Assembly (NCBI GenBank): GCA_002299675.1
Contig: DBOW01000060.1
Location: forward strand, 665 to 7,417
Length of the DNA: 6,753 bases
Source: Solobacterium sp. UBA636
GTDB taxonomy: Bacteria; Bacillota_I; Bacilli_A; Erysipelotrichales; Erysipelotrichaceae
Direction: 5' to 3'
The position numbers and the translations under genes are program-made. This document shows positions 1 through 6,202 of the stretch, one piece after another. The first letter of the stretch is position 1; each line of letters begins with the position of its first letter. The notes beneath the pieces were generated by a model, which was given only the letters and a program-made list of their open reading frames with translations, was not told the DNA's origin and ran no database searches.

Positions 1-303
1 CTGAATCTTGAAAACTTTATAAAGTTTATGGAATCATCTTATCCAAATATCAGACCAAAGATATCCTTCTCCATGCCAATGTGGCTTAAGGGAACAAGGA
101 TGAATGAAGGCTATATAGCCATATCTCATTCAAAAAACTATTTCTCTATTCATTTCTCCGATGAAGAAACAGTAAATCATCTTTCTGATATTACAGGCTG
201 TAAACATGGTAAACGCTGTATCAACATTAGCTATGAAGATACAAGTTCATTTGATACCGCAAAGGAAACAGTAAGACAGTATTTAAAAAATGCCAGAGAT
301 TAA
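1..303 (+). CDS. DUF1801 / YdhG-like protein, 3' part (5' end outside window)
   Basis: The frame is open from base 1 (LNLENFIKFMESSYPN...) to TAA at 301-303, giving 100 visible residues. The pattern 'P.I..KISFSMPMW', then 'YIAISHSKNYFSIHFSD' and a C-terminal 'AKETVRQYLKNA' helix matches the DUF1801 fold (YdhG, sometimes called frataxin-like iron chaperone; its biochemical role is poorly settled). The family is usually about 110-130 aa, so roughly 10-25 residues are probably missing at the left. The ATG at 28 lies in frame but has no Shine-Dalgarno sequence before it (GAAAACTTTATAAAGTTT) and would remove the first helix, so I treat the gene as truncated by the window edge. It converges on eno and its stop codon forms the loop of their shared terminator. 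Family assignment is fairly good; function is not known. Confidence 0.72.
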   Translation: MNLENFIKFMESSYPNIRPKISFSMPMWLKGTRMNEGYIAISHSKNYFSIHFSDEETVNHLSDITGCKHGKRCINISYEDTSSFDTAKETVRQYLKNARD

Positions 304-319
304 ATCTCCGGCATTTTTT
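285..319. terminator. Bidirectional intrinsic terminator between DUF1801 gene and eno
   Basis: A 16-nt 5' arm AAAAAATGCCAGAGAT (285-300) and 3' arm ATCTCCGGCATTTTTT (304-319) enclose the loop TAA, which is the stop codon of the plus-strand gene. Plus-strand RNA has one A-C mismatch; in minus-strand RNA the same position is a G-U wobble, so the hairpin is slightly better for eno. A/T tracts flank both sides, so it can end transcripts from either direction. Confidence 0.88.
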
Positions 320-334
320 AAACTGTTTGGTTAA

Positions 335-1636
335 TTAGTGAATCTTGCCTAAGTTGTAGTAGCAGTCAGCACCTAAGTACTCAGCTACATCACCAAGTTC
401 GTCTTCGATTCTTAATAACTGGTTGTACTTGGCAATTCTATCAGTTCTGCTCATAGAACCAGTCTTGATCTGACCAGCATTTAAGCCTACTACCAGGTCA
501 GCGATTGTTGTATCTTCTGTTTCACCAGATCTGTGAGATACTACGCAAGTGTAACCGTGCTGAGTAGCCATCTTCATAGCGTCTAATGTTTCAGTTAATG
601 TACCAATCTGGTTAACCTTGATAAGGATAGAGTTTGCAAGACCCTTTTCGATACCTTCCTTAAGAATTGAAGGGTTAGTAACAAACAGGTCATCACCTAC
701 TAACTGAATCTTCTTACCTAAACGATCAGTAAGCTTCTTCCAGCCATCCCAGTCGTTTTCTGCAAGACCATCTTCGATAGATGTGATAGGATACTTTTCA
801 ACCCATTCAGCAAGCATATCGATCATTTCATCAGTAGTCTTCTTGCCCTGACCAGACTTAGCTAAGTTATAAACGCCATCACCCTCATAGAATTCAGATG
901 AAGCAACGTCCATACAGATAGAGATATCCTTACCAGGAACATAACCAGCCTGTTCGATAGCTTCAACAATCAGCTTAAGAGGCTCTTCATTACCTTCTCT
1001 ACAAGAAGGAGCGAAACCACCTTCATCACCAACGTTAGTGTTGTAGCCCTTAGCCTTTAATACTTTTCTTAAAGTATGGAAAGTTTCAGAACACCATCTT
1101 ACTGCTTCCTTGAAGTTAGGAGCACCAAGAGGGAAAATCATGAATTCCTGGAAGTCAACAGTAGAGTCAGCATGTGAACCACCGTTTAATACATTCATCA
1201 TAGGAACTGGTAAAGTCTTACCATTAGCACCACCTAAATACTTGTAAAGTGGCATGCCATAGAAATCAGCTGCAGCTCTAGCACAAGCTAAAGATACACC
1301 TAATGTAGCGTTAGCACCTAAATTTGACTTAAATGGAGTACCATCTAATTCAAGCATAACCTTATCGATTGCAGGCTGATCAGTTACATCCATACCTAAT
1401 ACTGCAGGTGCAATGATTTCGTTAACGTTCTTAACAGCCTTTAAAGTACCCTTACCTAAGAAACGTGACTTGTCACCATCTCTTAATTCTAATGCTTCTC
1501 TTTCACCTGTAGAAGCACCTGAAGGTACCATAGCTCTACCAAAAGCACCAGATTCAGTAGTTACTTCTACTTCAACTGTTGGGTTACCACGAGAGTCAAT
1601 TACTTCTCTAGCATAAACATCAATAATTCCAGGCAT
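335..1636 (-). CDS. eno: Enolase (phosphopyruvate hydratase)
   Basis: Converts 2-phosphoglycerate to phosphoenolpyruvate in the cytoplasm. Its 433 aa are the normal bacterial length with all hallmarks: SGASTGEREALELRDGD (39-55), NGGSHAD (151-157, H155), QEFMIFP with E164, GDEGGFAP (203-210, proton-transfer E205), LIKVNQIG with catalytic K340, and SHRSGETED (367-375, H368). Mg2+ ligands are D243, E288 (SIEDG) and D315 (VGDDLFVTN). The ATG at 1636 is preceded by AAGGAGG (1647-1653) with a 10-nt spacer. It is the last gene of pgk-tpiA-eno, 31 bp after tpiA, and is followed by the bidirectional terminator. No catalytic residue is missing. Confidence 0.98.
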   Translation of the reverse strand: MPGIIDVYAREVIDSRGNPTVEVEVTTESGAFGRAMVPSGASTGEREALELRDGDKSRFLGKGTLKAVKNVNEIIAPAVLGMDVTDQPAIDKVMLELDGTPFKSNLGANATLGVSLACARAAADFYGMPLYKYLGGANGKTLPVPMMNVLNGGSHADSTVDFQEFMIFPLGAPNFKEAVRWCSETFHTLRKVLKAKGYNTNVGDEGGFAPSCREGNEEPLKLIVEAIEQAGYVPGKDISICMDVASSEFYEGDGVYNLAKSGQGKKTTDEMIDMLAEWVEKYPITSIEDGLAENDWDGWKKLTDRLGKKIQLVGDDLFVTNPSILKEGIEKGLANSILIKVNQIGTLTETLDAMKMATQHGYTCVVSHRSGETEDTTIADLVVGLNAGQIKTGSMSRTDRIAKYNQLLRIEDELGDVAEYLGADCYYNLGKIH

Positions 1637-1667
1637 TTATTTAATTCCTCCTTATACCTATTCTTAT

Positions 1668-2414
1668 TTACTTAGTAGCATCGATAATAGCCTTGAAAGA
1701 ATCTACCTTTAATGATGCACCACCAATTAAGGCACCATCAATATCTTCCTCAGCCATATAATCTGCGATGTTCTCTGGCTTTACAGAACCGCCATACTGA
1801 ATTCTAACTTCATCAGCTGCATCACCATACATAGATCTGATAACATCTCTTACCATCTTGCAGCAGTTTTCAGCGATTTCCTTAGTAGCTGACTTGCCAG
1901 TACCGATAGCCCAGATTGGTTCATAAGCTACAACAACCTTGGCAACCTGCTCAGCAGTCAGATTAGCTAAACCAGCTCTGATCTGGCCGCCAACTTTTTC
2001 TTCAGTCTTGCCGGCATCAAATTCTTCAGCTGTTTCACCACAGCACATAATAGGTGTCATACCAGCTTCAAGAAGCTTAATAACCTTCTTGTTTACAGCC
2101 TCATCAGTCTCACCGAAGTATTCTCTTCTCTCTGAGTGACCGATAATGCAGTGAGTTACACCTAATTCCTGCAGCATAGGAATAGAAACTTCACCAGTGA
2201 AAGCACCGTTATTTTCAAAATGGCAGTTTTCAGCAGCGATTACTAAATTCTTAGCATTCTCTGTGCAGGCAGCAAGTGCTGTAAATGGTGCACCGATACC
2301 ATAAGTACAGGCATCGATACCCTCAACATATGAATCAACAGCGCTCATGAATTCTTTTGCATCAGCAACTGTCTTGTTCATTTTCCAGTTTCCAACGATA
2401 ATTGGTTTTCTCAT
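1668..2414 (-). CDS. tpiA: Triosephosphate isomerase
   Basis: Interconverts dihydroxyacetone phosphate and glyceraldehyde-3-phosphate; a soluble dimeric TIM barrel. The 248 aa are full length. Visible motifs: VGNWKMNK with N9 and catalytic K11, AENCHFENNGAFTGEVS (61-77), IGHSERR with electrophilic H93, AYEPIWAIGTGKSAT (163-177) with base E165 and the flexible loop 6, and the phosphate-binding YGGSVKPEN (207-215). The ribosome binding site TAAGGGG is weaker than its neighbours' and overlaps the pgk stop codon (TAA 2431-2429), with only 14 bp between the genes; this suggests translational coupling to pgk. It carries eight cysteines, on the high side for a TIM, without an obvious pattern. Middle gene of the glycolytic operon. 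Confidence 0.98.
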   Translation of the reverse strand: MRKPIIVGNWKMNKTVADAKEFMSAVDSYVEGIDACTYGIGAPFTALAACTENAKNLVIAAENCHFENNGAFTGEVSIPMLQELGVTHCIIGHSERREYFGETDEAVNKKVIKLLEAGMTPIMCCGETAEEFDAGKTEEKVGGQIRAGLANLTAEQVAKVVVAYEPIWAIGTGKSATKEIAENCCKMVRDVIRSMYGDAADEVRIQYGGSVKPENIADYMAEEDIDGALIGGASLKVDSFKAIIDATK

Positions 2415-2428
2415 TTCTTATTTACCCC

Positions 2429-3649
2429 TTATTTATCTGAAATTACATCTACACCTGGTAAACCGTTACCCTCTAAGAATTCAAGAGAAGCACCGCCACC
2501 TGTAGAAACATGTGATACCTTATCAGCATAACCTAACTGCTTAATAGCTGCAGCTGAGTCACCGCCACCGATAATAGTAGTACCATCACACTCTGCAAGA
2601 GCCTTGGCAACTTCATTTGTACCCTTAGCCAGTGTAGGATTTTCGAATACACCCATTGGTCCATTCCATACAACAGTCTTGGCAGCCTTAACTTCAGCAG
2701 CAAACAGTTCTGCAGTCTTTGGACCGATATCTAAGCCCTGCTTATCAGCTGGGATCTTATCTGAATCAACAACTTCTGTTTCAACTGGTGCATCAATTGG
2801 ATCAGGGAAGTTAGTGCATACAACTGTATCGATAGGTAATAACAGCTTCTTGCCCATCTTCTCAGCCTTTTCAATCATTTCCTTACAGTAGTCAAGCTTT
2901 TCTTCATCAACTAAAGATGTACCAATTTCATAACCCTTAGCTTTTAAGAAAGTATAAGCCATACCACCACCGATAATTAATGTATCGCACTTATTTAATA
3001 AGTTGTCGATAACCTTTAACTTATCAGCTACCTTGGCACCACCCAGAATACCTACAAATGGTCTTACTGGATTTTCAACAGCATCACCTAAGAACTTCAG
3101 TTCCTTTTCAACCAGATAGCCAGTAGCGTTTGGCAGGATTGATGGAATACCTACAGTTGAAGCATGAGCTCTATGTACTGAACCAAATGCATCAATTACA
3201 AACATATCACCTAAAGAAGCCCAGTATTTAGCCAGTTCAGGATCATTCTTTGACTCACCCTTTTCATAACGAGTGTTCTGCATTAAAAGAACCTGACCAT
3301 CTTCAAGAGCTGCAACTGCATTTTCCAGTTCCTCACCACGAGTAGCATTCACAAATACTACCTTAGTTTCAGGCAGATACTCAGCCAGTTTCTTGGCAAC
3401 GATAGACATATCGTTCTTCTTCTTGGCAGCTTCGATTTCTTCAGGAGTCTTCTTATAGTCAACCTTTCCTAAATGTGACATCAGGATTGTCTTGGCGCCA
3501 TTTTCTACCAGATACTTAATAGTAGGAAGAGCGGCAACAATTCTGTTGTCATCGGTGATTACTTCACCTTTGTGAGGCACATTAAAGTCAACTCTGACGA
3601 TGACTTTTTTGCCTTTAACATCTAAATCAGATACTAATCTTTTTGCCAT
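2429..3649 (-). CDS. pgk: Phosphoglycerate kinase
   Basis: Transfers phosphate from 1,3-bisphosphoglycerate to ADP. The 406 aa form both domains: N-terminal 3-PG side RVDFNVP (19-25, D21/N23), R36, SHLG (58-61, H59), NTRYE (125-129, R127), DAFGSVHRAHAS (153-164); C-terminal nucleotide side ILGGAKVADK (201-210), WNGPMGVFE (328-336), GGGDSAAA (361-368) and VSTGGGASLEFLEG (381-394). Two departures from the common bacterial consensus: the usual SHLGRP reads SHLGK (K62) followed by a long Lys/Glu-rich loop (63-80), and ENxRF reads QNTRY. Both recall Mollicutes/Erysipelotrichia PGKs, so they look lineage-specific rather than damaging. ATG at 3649 follows GGAGG (3659-3663). First gene of the operon, with its own promoter; gapA is not adjacent. 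Confidence 0.98.
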   Translation of the reverse strand: MAKRLVSDLDVKGKKVIVRVDFNVPHKGEVITDDNRIVAALPTIKYLVENGAKTILMSHLGKVDYKKTPEEIEAAKKKNDMSIVAKKLAEYLPETKVVFVNATRGEELENAVAALEDGQVLLMQNTRYEKGESKNDPELAKYWASLGDMFVIDAFGSVHRAHASTVGIPSILPNATGYLVEKELKFLGDAVENPVRPFVGILGGAKVADKLKVIDNLLNKCDTLIIGGGMAYTFLKAKGYEIGTSLVDEEKLDYCKEMIEKAEKMGKKLLLPIDTVVCTNFPDPIDAPVETEVVDSDKIPADKQGLDIGPKTAELFAAEVKAAKTVVWNGPMGVFENPTLAKGTNEVAKALAECDGTTIIGGGDSAAAIKQLGYADKVSHVSTGGGASLEFLEGNGLPGVDVISDK

Positions 3650-3675
3650 TTTTGTTTTCCTCCATAGACATATAA

Positions 3676-3702
3676 ATTATAGCATTTATTAGCTTTTTTC
3701 AA
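3676..3702 (-). promoter_or_regulatory. Promoter of pgk-tpiA-eno
   Basis: On the minus strand TTGAAA (3697-3702) and a perfect TATAAT (3676-3681) are separated by 15 nt. TGC directly before the hexamer makes an extended -10 (TGCTATAAT), which tolerates the short spacer. The predicted start near 3669 gives a 5' UTR of about 20 nt holding only the GGAGG ribosome binding site. I see no operator palindrome or riboswitch here. Confidence 0.8.
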
Positions 3703-3732
3703 TTAAAAACTTAAACAAATCAACAATTTCAC

Positions 3733-3758
3733 AAAAAAGAAAATCAGTTCCCTGACTT
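3733..3758 (-). terminator. Intrinsic terminator of the 51-aa gene
   Basis: Minus-strand RNA forms AAGTCAG (3758-3752), a GGAA loop of GNRA type (3751-3748) and CTGATTT (3747-3741), then continues TTTTCTTTTTT in the U-tract down to 3733. The TGA stop codon lies in the 3' arm. It separates this gene from the pgk promoter about 30 bp downstream. Confidence 0.75.
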
Positions 3759-3899
3759 ATCTTCCTTAACTTCATTATCCTTATTTAAAGACTGAGCCTC
3801 CTCATAAGCCTTCTGCTTAGCCTCAAACTCCTCAAGCTTATCCGCAAATTCTTTTTCAGCCTTCTTTAGATCAACAAGCACTTCATCCAAACTTCTCAT
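3744..3899 (-). CDS. Small charged coiled-coil-like protein, 51 aa, unknown function
   Basis: ATG at 3899 to TGA at 3744-3746 encodes 51 residues beginning MRSLDEVLVDLKKAEKEF and ending DKSGN. About half the residues are Asp, Glu or Lys, with leucines and alanines spaced as in a single amphipathic helix or short coiled coil (residues 3-37), then a disordered charged tail. There are no membrane segments, cysteines or signal peptide. An in-frame TGA lies just upstream of ATG, so the start is fixed unless an internal TTG (codon 4) is used. No Shine-Dalgarno sequence is visible; instead an extended -10 box sits 7 nt before ATG, implying a leaderless mRNA. An intrinsic terminator overlaps its stop. 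Own promoter plus own terminator argue that this short ORF is real. I do not recognise the family and cannot assign a function. Confidence 0.68.
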   Translation of the reverse strand: MRSLDEVLVDLKKAEKEFADKLEEFEAKQKAYEEAQSLNKDNEVKEDKSGN

Positions 3900-3921
3900 A
3901 AATCAGATTTTAACATAAAAT
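3893..3921 (+). promoter_or_regulatory. Promoter of the yigZ-family gene (leaderless mRNA predicted)
   Basis: TTCTCA (3893-3898, 4/6 match to TTGACA), a 17-nt spacer, and TAAAAT (3916-3921). Only 6 nt (AAAGAC) separate the -10 from ATG 3928 and no Shine-Dalgarno sequence fits in between, so the mRNA probably starts at the start codon. The -35 overlaps the first codons of the divergent 51-aa gene, and the two -10 boxes lie only 3 bp apart, so RNA polymerase should not be able to occupy both at once. Confidence 0.5.
3907..3915 (-). promoter_or_regulatory. Extended -10 of the 51-aa gene (leaderless mRNA predicted)
   Basis: Minus strand reads TGTTAAAAT (3915-3907): a TG dinucleotide and TAAAAT hexamer, ending 7 nt before the ATG at 3899. 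The expected transcription start is therefore at or one base before the start codon. No convincing -35 is seen at 16-18 nt, as can be the case with extended -10 promoters. Confidence 0.5.
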
Positions 3922-3927
3922 AAAGAC

Positions 3928-4524
3928 ATGTATATCAAAGAAGAATGCACAAACACTATTGTCATCGAAAAATCCAGATTCATAACCTACCTTGAATACT
4001 GCGAAAACGAAGAACAGTATAAAGAATATCTCAAAACAATCAAAAAGAAACACTACGATGCCACCCATGTCTGCTCCGCCTTCTTAGGCAAAGACACAAG
4101 AAGAAGCTCAGATGATGGCGAACCATCTGGCACAGCAGGTGTACCAATGCTTTCGTGTTTAGACAAACACGGCATGGAAAACACTGCGGCCTTTGTAGTG
4201 CGCTACTTTGGCGGCATTAAACTTGGTGCCGGCGGCTTAATTCGAGCCTATTCTTCCTCAGTATCCGAAGCTATTAAACAGGCAGATCTTGTAGAAGACA
4301 GGATATTTAATCAATATACCATTACCCTAAATTACGAAACAGCCAACCGTATTGACTACCTTCTGAATAAAGAATGCGAAGAAGTAGAAACCGAATACTC
4401 CGAGAACGTAAAATATACCTTTCTGACCAATGATGAAAAAGTATTAAACAGAATTGAAGAACTTACCTCGGGACAAAAAGCCCTCTTTATAGCTACCAAA
4501 GCCATACAGATAAGTGTAAAATAA
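3928..4524 (+). CDS. yigZ: YigZ / IMPACT-family protein (UPF0029)
   Basis: A 198-aa full-length member of the YigZ family, which combines an N-terminal IMPACT domain (ribosomal-protein-S5-like fold) with a small ferredoxin-like C-terminal domain (from about residue 130). Diagnostic sequence: KSRFITYL (15-22), KKKHYDATHVC (39-49), SDDGEPSGTAGVPML (61-75) and VVRYFGGIKLGAGGLIRAYSS (90-110, split by no gap). Eukaryotic IMPACT proteins modulate GCN1/GCN2 signalling; the bacterial role is unresolved, with translation or nucleic-acid binding proposed. The start at ATG 3928 agrees with the usual N-terminus, but no ribosome binding site precedes it and a -10 box lies 6 nt upstream. It probably heads a unit with the membrane ORF that begins 4 nt after its stop. 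Confidence 0.93.
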   Translation: MYIKEECTNTIVIEKSRFITYLEYCENEEQYKEYLKTIKKKHYDATHVCSAFLGKDTRRSSDDGEPSGTAGVPMLSCLDKHGMENTAAFVVRYFGGIKLGAGGLIRAYSSSVSEAIKQADLVEDRIFNQYTITLNYETANRIDYLLNKECEEVETEYSENVKYTFLTNDEKVLNRIEELTSGQKALFIATKAIQISVK

Positions 4525-4528
4525 AACT

Positions 4529-4888
4529 ATGAAATTTCTAAACTACATAAATGAACACCTTATTATCTATTTATATATAATAGCCATAATAATTCTTATT
4601 GCCTTTTCATTTAGGCTCTACAAAGAAATAAAAAACACCCTTAAAGAAATCAAAATCTTTAAAACTCAGGGAGAAAAAATCAAAAACCAGCTCAACCTGA
4701 TAAATGAAAAAACAACCAGAATAAAATACACAATGACAGACTCACTGCCACTGTTTATTCAGATTACACTTGTCATTAACTTTATAAAATCTCTTTTCTC
4801 AAAGAAAGCCAGAAAAAGAAAAGATTTCGTAAGAAAAACATCTGAGGCAGTAAGTGCCATCAGTCCATTAATAAACATGATTAAATAA
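4529..4888 (+). CDS. Small single-pass membrane protein, unknown function
   Basis: 119 aa. Residues 11-29 (LIIYLYIIAIIILIAFSFR) form one clear transmembrane helix after a short N-terminus. They are followed by a Lys/Glu-rich amphipathic stretch (about 30-65) likely to be helical or coiled coil, a second moderately hydrophobic patch (72-86), a very basic segment KKARKRKDFVRK (92-103) and a C-terminal helix. The basic stretches suggest that most of it faces the cytoplasm. The architecture resembles small membrane-anchored DUF948-like proteins, but I cannot claim membership. ATG lies 4 nt after the yigZ stop with no clear Shine-Dalgarno sequence, so translation probably depends on ribosomes finishing yigZ. 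Its TAA overlaps a palindrome. Confidence 0.7.
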   Translation: MKFLNYINEHLIIYLYIIAIIILIAFSFRLYKEIKNTLKEIKIFKTQGEKIKNQLNLINEKTTRIKYTMTDSLPLFIQITLVINFIKSLFSKKARKRKDFVRKTSEAVSAISPLINMIK

Positions 4889-4904
4889 GGTTCTTAAGAA
4901 CCTT
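4887..4904 (+). terminator. Perfect 18-bp palindrome after the membrane ORF: weak terminator or operator
   Basis: AAGGTTCTTAAGAACCTT is a perfect inverted repeat. As RNA it makes a 7-bp stem with a TTAA loop followed by only a 4-base U run (4903-4906), so termination would be partial at best. It begins inside the stop codon of the membrane ORF (4886-4888) and ends 5 nt before the ribosome binding site of the next gene, AAGGAG (4910-4915). Its CCTT (4901-4904) could instead pair with the downstream AAGG and mask that site. As DNA it could be an operator for a dimeric regulator. Confidence 0.45.
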
Positions 4905-4920
4905 TTAAAAAGGAGAAAAT

Positions 4921-5952
4921 ATGCATACATTTGAAAACGACTACTCAGAAGGCGCAGCCAGAGAAATACTTGATGCCCTTTGTAACACTTCCCCGGAAGA
5001 AAGAAGAGGATATGGAATGGACAGCCATTGTGCAAATGCAGCCTCTCTAATTAAAAAAGAAATTAAAGATGAAAACGTTGATGTCCACTTCGTACCAGGC
5101 GGCACACCCTGCAACACTCTGGCCTGTTCACTTATTAAACCTTATGAAGCCATTATTTCGGCTGATTCTGGACACATCAACGTTCATGAAACCGGCGCTA
5201 TCGAACATACCGGCCACAAGATTATCGAAGTACCAAATGTTGACGGCAAACTGACGGCAGAAGAAATAGAAAAAGTCATGGCAAAACACACTGATGAACA
5301 TATGGTTAAGCCAAAACTGCTGTTTATATCTAATCCAAGTGAATTTGGTACTATCTACTCTAAAGAAGAACTTATTAAACTAAGAGAAACGGCAGATAAA
5401 TATAACTTATATCTATATATGGATGGCGCCAGACTTGGCTCAGCTTTAACTTCTTCAATGAATGATCTCACTATGGAAGATATCAATAAACTATGTGACC
5501 TCTTCTATATCGGTGGAACCAAGAATGGAGCACTGTATGGCGAAGCTATGGTTATTTCCAATGATGAACTTAAGCCATATTTCCGCTACCTGCTTAAACA
5601 GGAAGGCTTCATGATGGCTAAGGCTTCTATCATGGGCATTACTTTTGAAGAATTCTTTAAAGAAGACCTCTATTATCGTTTGGCCAAACATGCCAACATG
5701 ATGGCCTATCAGCTAAAGCATGCCTTTAAGGTACATGGCATAAAAGAATATATGGAATCCTATACCAATCAGCTGTTTGTCATCATGGATAATGAACTTT
5801 ACAGCAGGATCAAGGAAAAATACATCATCTCTTTCTGGGATAAATATGATGATAGCCATTCCATTGTCCGTTTTGTTACCTCATGGGCAACAAAACAGGA
5901 AAAAGTTGATGAATTCATTAAAGATCTGGAAAAATTTACAGCCTCTAAATAA
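4921..5952 (+). CDS. Threonine aldolase-family PLP enzyme (beta-eliminating lyase fold)
   Basis: 343 aa, fold type I PLP enzyme. Visible elements: N-terminal NDYSEGA (6-12), YGMDSHCANA (31-40), the glycine-rich cofactor site FVPGGTPCN (57-65), DSGHINVHETGAIE (82-95) with H85 expected to stack on PLP, YMDGARLG (166-173) with D168 pairing with the pyridine nitrogen and R171 near the phosphate/carboxylate, and YIGGTKNGALYGEA (196-209) with Schiff-base lysine K201. Low-specificity L-threonine aldolases cleave threonine/allo-threonine to glycine and acetaldehyde; serine-type substrates are possible. The segment ISNPSEFGTIYS (136-147) replaces the H-N-R-based loop of the E. coli LtaA type, so this belongs to a divergent branch and exact substrate is uncertain. 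AAGGAG lies 5 nt before ATG. A strong terminator overlaps its 3' end; it may be read with yigZ or separately. Confidence 0.88.
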   Translation: MHTFENDYSEGAAREILDALCNTSPEERRGYGMDSHCANAASLIKKEIKDENVDVHFVPGGTPCNTLACSLIKPYEAIISADSGHINVHETGAIEHTGHKIIEVPNVDGKLTAEEIEKVMAKHTDEHMVKPKLLFISNPSEFGTIYSKEELIKLRETADKYNLYLYMDGARLGSALTSSMNDLTMEDINKLCDLFYIGGTKNGALYGEAMVISNDELKPYFRYLLKQEGFMMAKASIMGITFEEFFKEDLYYRLAKHANMMAYQLKHAFKVHGIKEYMESYTNQLFVIMDNELYSRIKEKYIISFWDKYDDSHSIVRFVTSWATKQEKVDEFIKDLEKFTASK

Positions 5953-5963
5953 GAGGCTGTTTT
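5938..5963 (+). terminator. Intrinsic terminator of the threonine aldolase gene
   Basis: Stem ACAGCCTCT (5938-5946) / AGAGGCTGT (5952-5960), 9 perfect base pairs, loop AAATA, then a T-rich tail TTTCTTTG. The hairpin lies over the last codons and the TAA stop (5950-5952) of the gene. Confidence 0.88.
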
Positions 5964-5975
5964 CTTTGTGAAAGT

Positions 5976-6097
5976 TATACTCCGGAATGGTTTTGTACCA
6001 GGATTTGTTGGACGGTGAACGGTAATGAGTAATTATCAGGTGATTTAATCCACGTCACAACTTTTTTAAGGAATCGGCTTTTTTATTCCAGAGTATA
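5976..6097. repeat. Long-spaced imperfect inverted repeat in intergenic DNA
   Basis: TATACTCCGGAAT (5976-5988) and ATTCCAGAGTATA (6085-6097) pair over 13 positions with one mismatch, enclosing 96 nt. The interior holds a 6-bp hairpin, GGTAAT/ATTATC (6021-6026 with 6032-6037), a tandem ACGGT pair (6012-6016 and 6019-6023) and two T6 tracts (6062-6067, 6079-6084). A second GGAAT (6070-6074) can compete for ATTCC. There is no ORF worth calling. It could be a structured RNA, a small non-autonomous element with TATACTC-type ends, or the scar of an insertion sequence; I cannot decide among these. Confidence 0.5.
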
Positions 6098-6137
6098 CAT
6101 TTTGCCAAATCCTCCAATATCATTATACAATATTTTT

Positions 6138-6167
6138 TAGCCATAGATATCGTAATTATGATAAAAT
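6138..6167 (+). promoter_or_regulatory. Promoter of the type I toxin mRNA
   Basis: TAGCCA (6138-6143, 4/6 match to TTGACA), an 18-nt spacer and TAAAAT (6162-6167) preceded by TGA, making an extended -10. The predicted start is G6174, which places a 10-bp hairpin within a few bases of the 5' end of the mRNA. Confidence 0.58.
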
Positions 6168-6179
6168 ATATCTGCAGCC

Positions 6180-6202
6180 ACTTCAGGCACTCTGCCTGAA
6201 GT
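6180..6202 (+). promoter_or_regulatory. 5'-terminal hairpin of the toxin mRNA
   Basis: ACTTCAGGCA (6180-6189) / TGCCTGAAGT (6193-6202), 10 perfect base pairs with a CTC loop, beginning about 6 nt from the predicted 5' end. Hairpins this close to the end protect RNAs from 5'-end-dependent decay, as in other long-lived type I toxin mRNAs. The following TTTAAAGG is too poor in U to make it a convincing terminator. Confidence 0.62.

Noticed and set aside
1413..1616. Plus-strand ORFs opposite eno, tpiA and pgk (also 1939-2139 and 2604-2891)
   Set aside because: They are antisense shadows of highly conserved genes, with low-complexity Ser/Thr/Pro-rich products and no ribosome binding sites.
5491..5691. 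ORFs overlapping the threonine aldolase gene (also 5069-5254 and 5777-5971 on plus)
   Set aside because: They lie entirely or almost entirely inside a well-supported PLP-enzyme gene in other frames and resemble no protein family.
6055..6144. Minus-strand 29-codon ORF, MAKKYCIMILEDLAKCILWN..., overlapping the toxin promoter
   Set aside because: It looks protein-like, with an amphipathic C-terminal part, but there is no ribosome binding site or promoter, it overlaps the toxin -35 region and one arm of the inverted repeat, and I recognise no family. It may be a decayed gene end; evidence is too thin to list.
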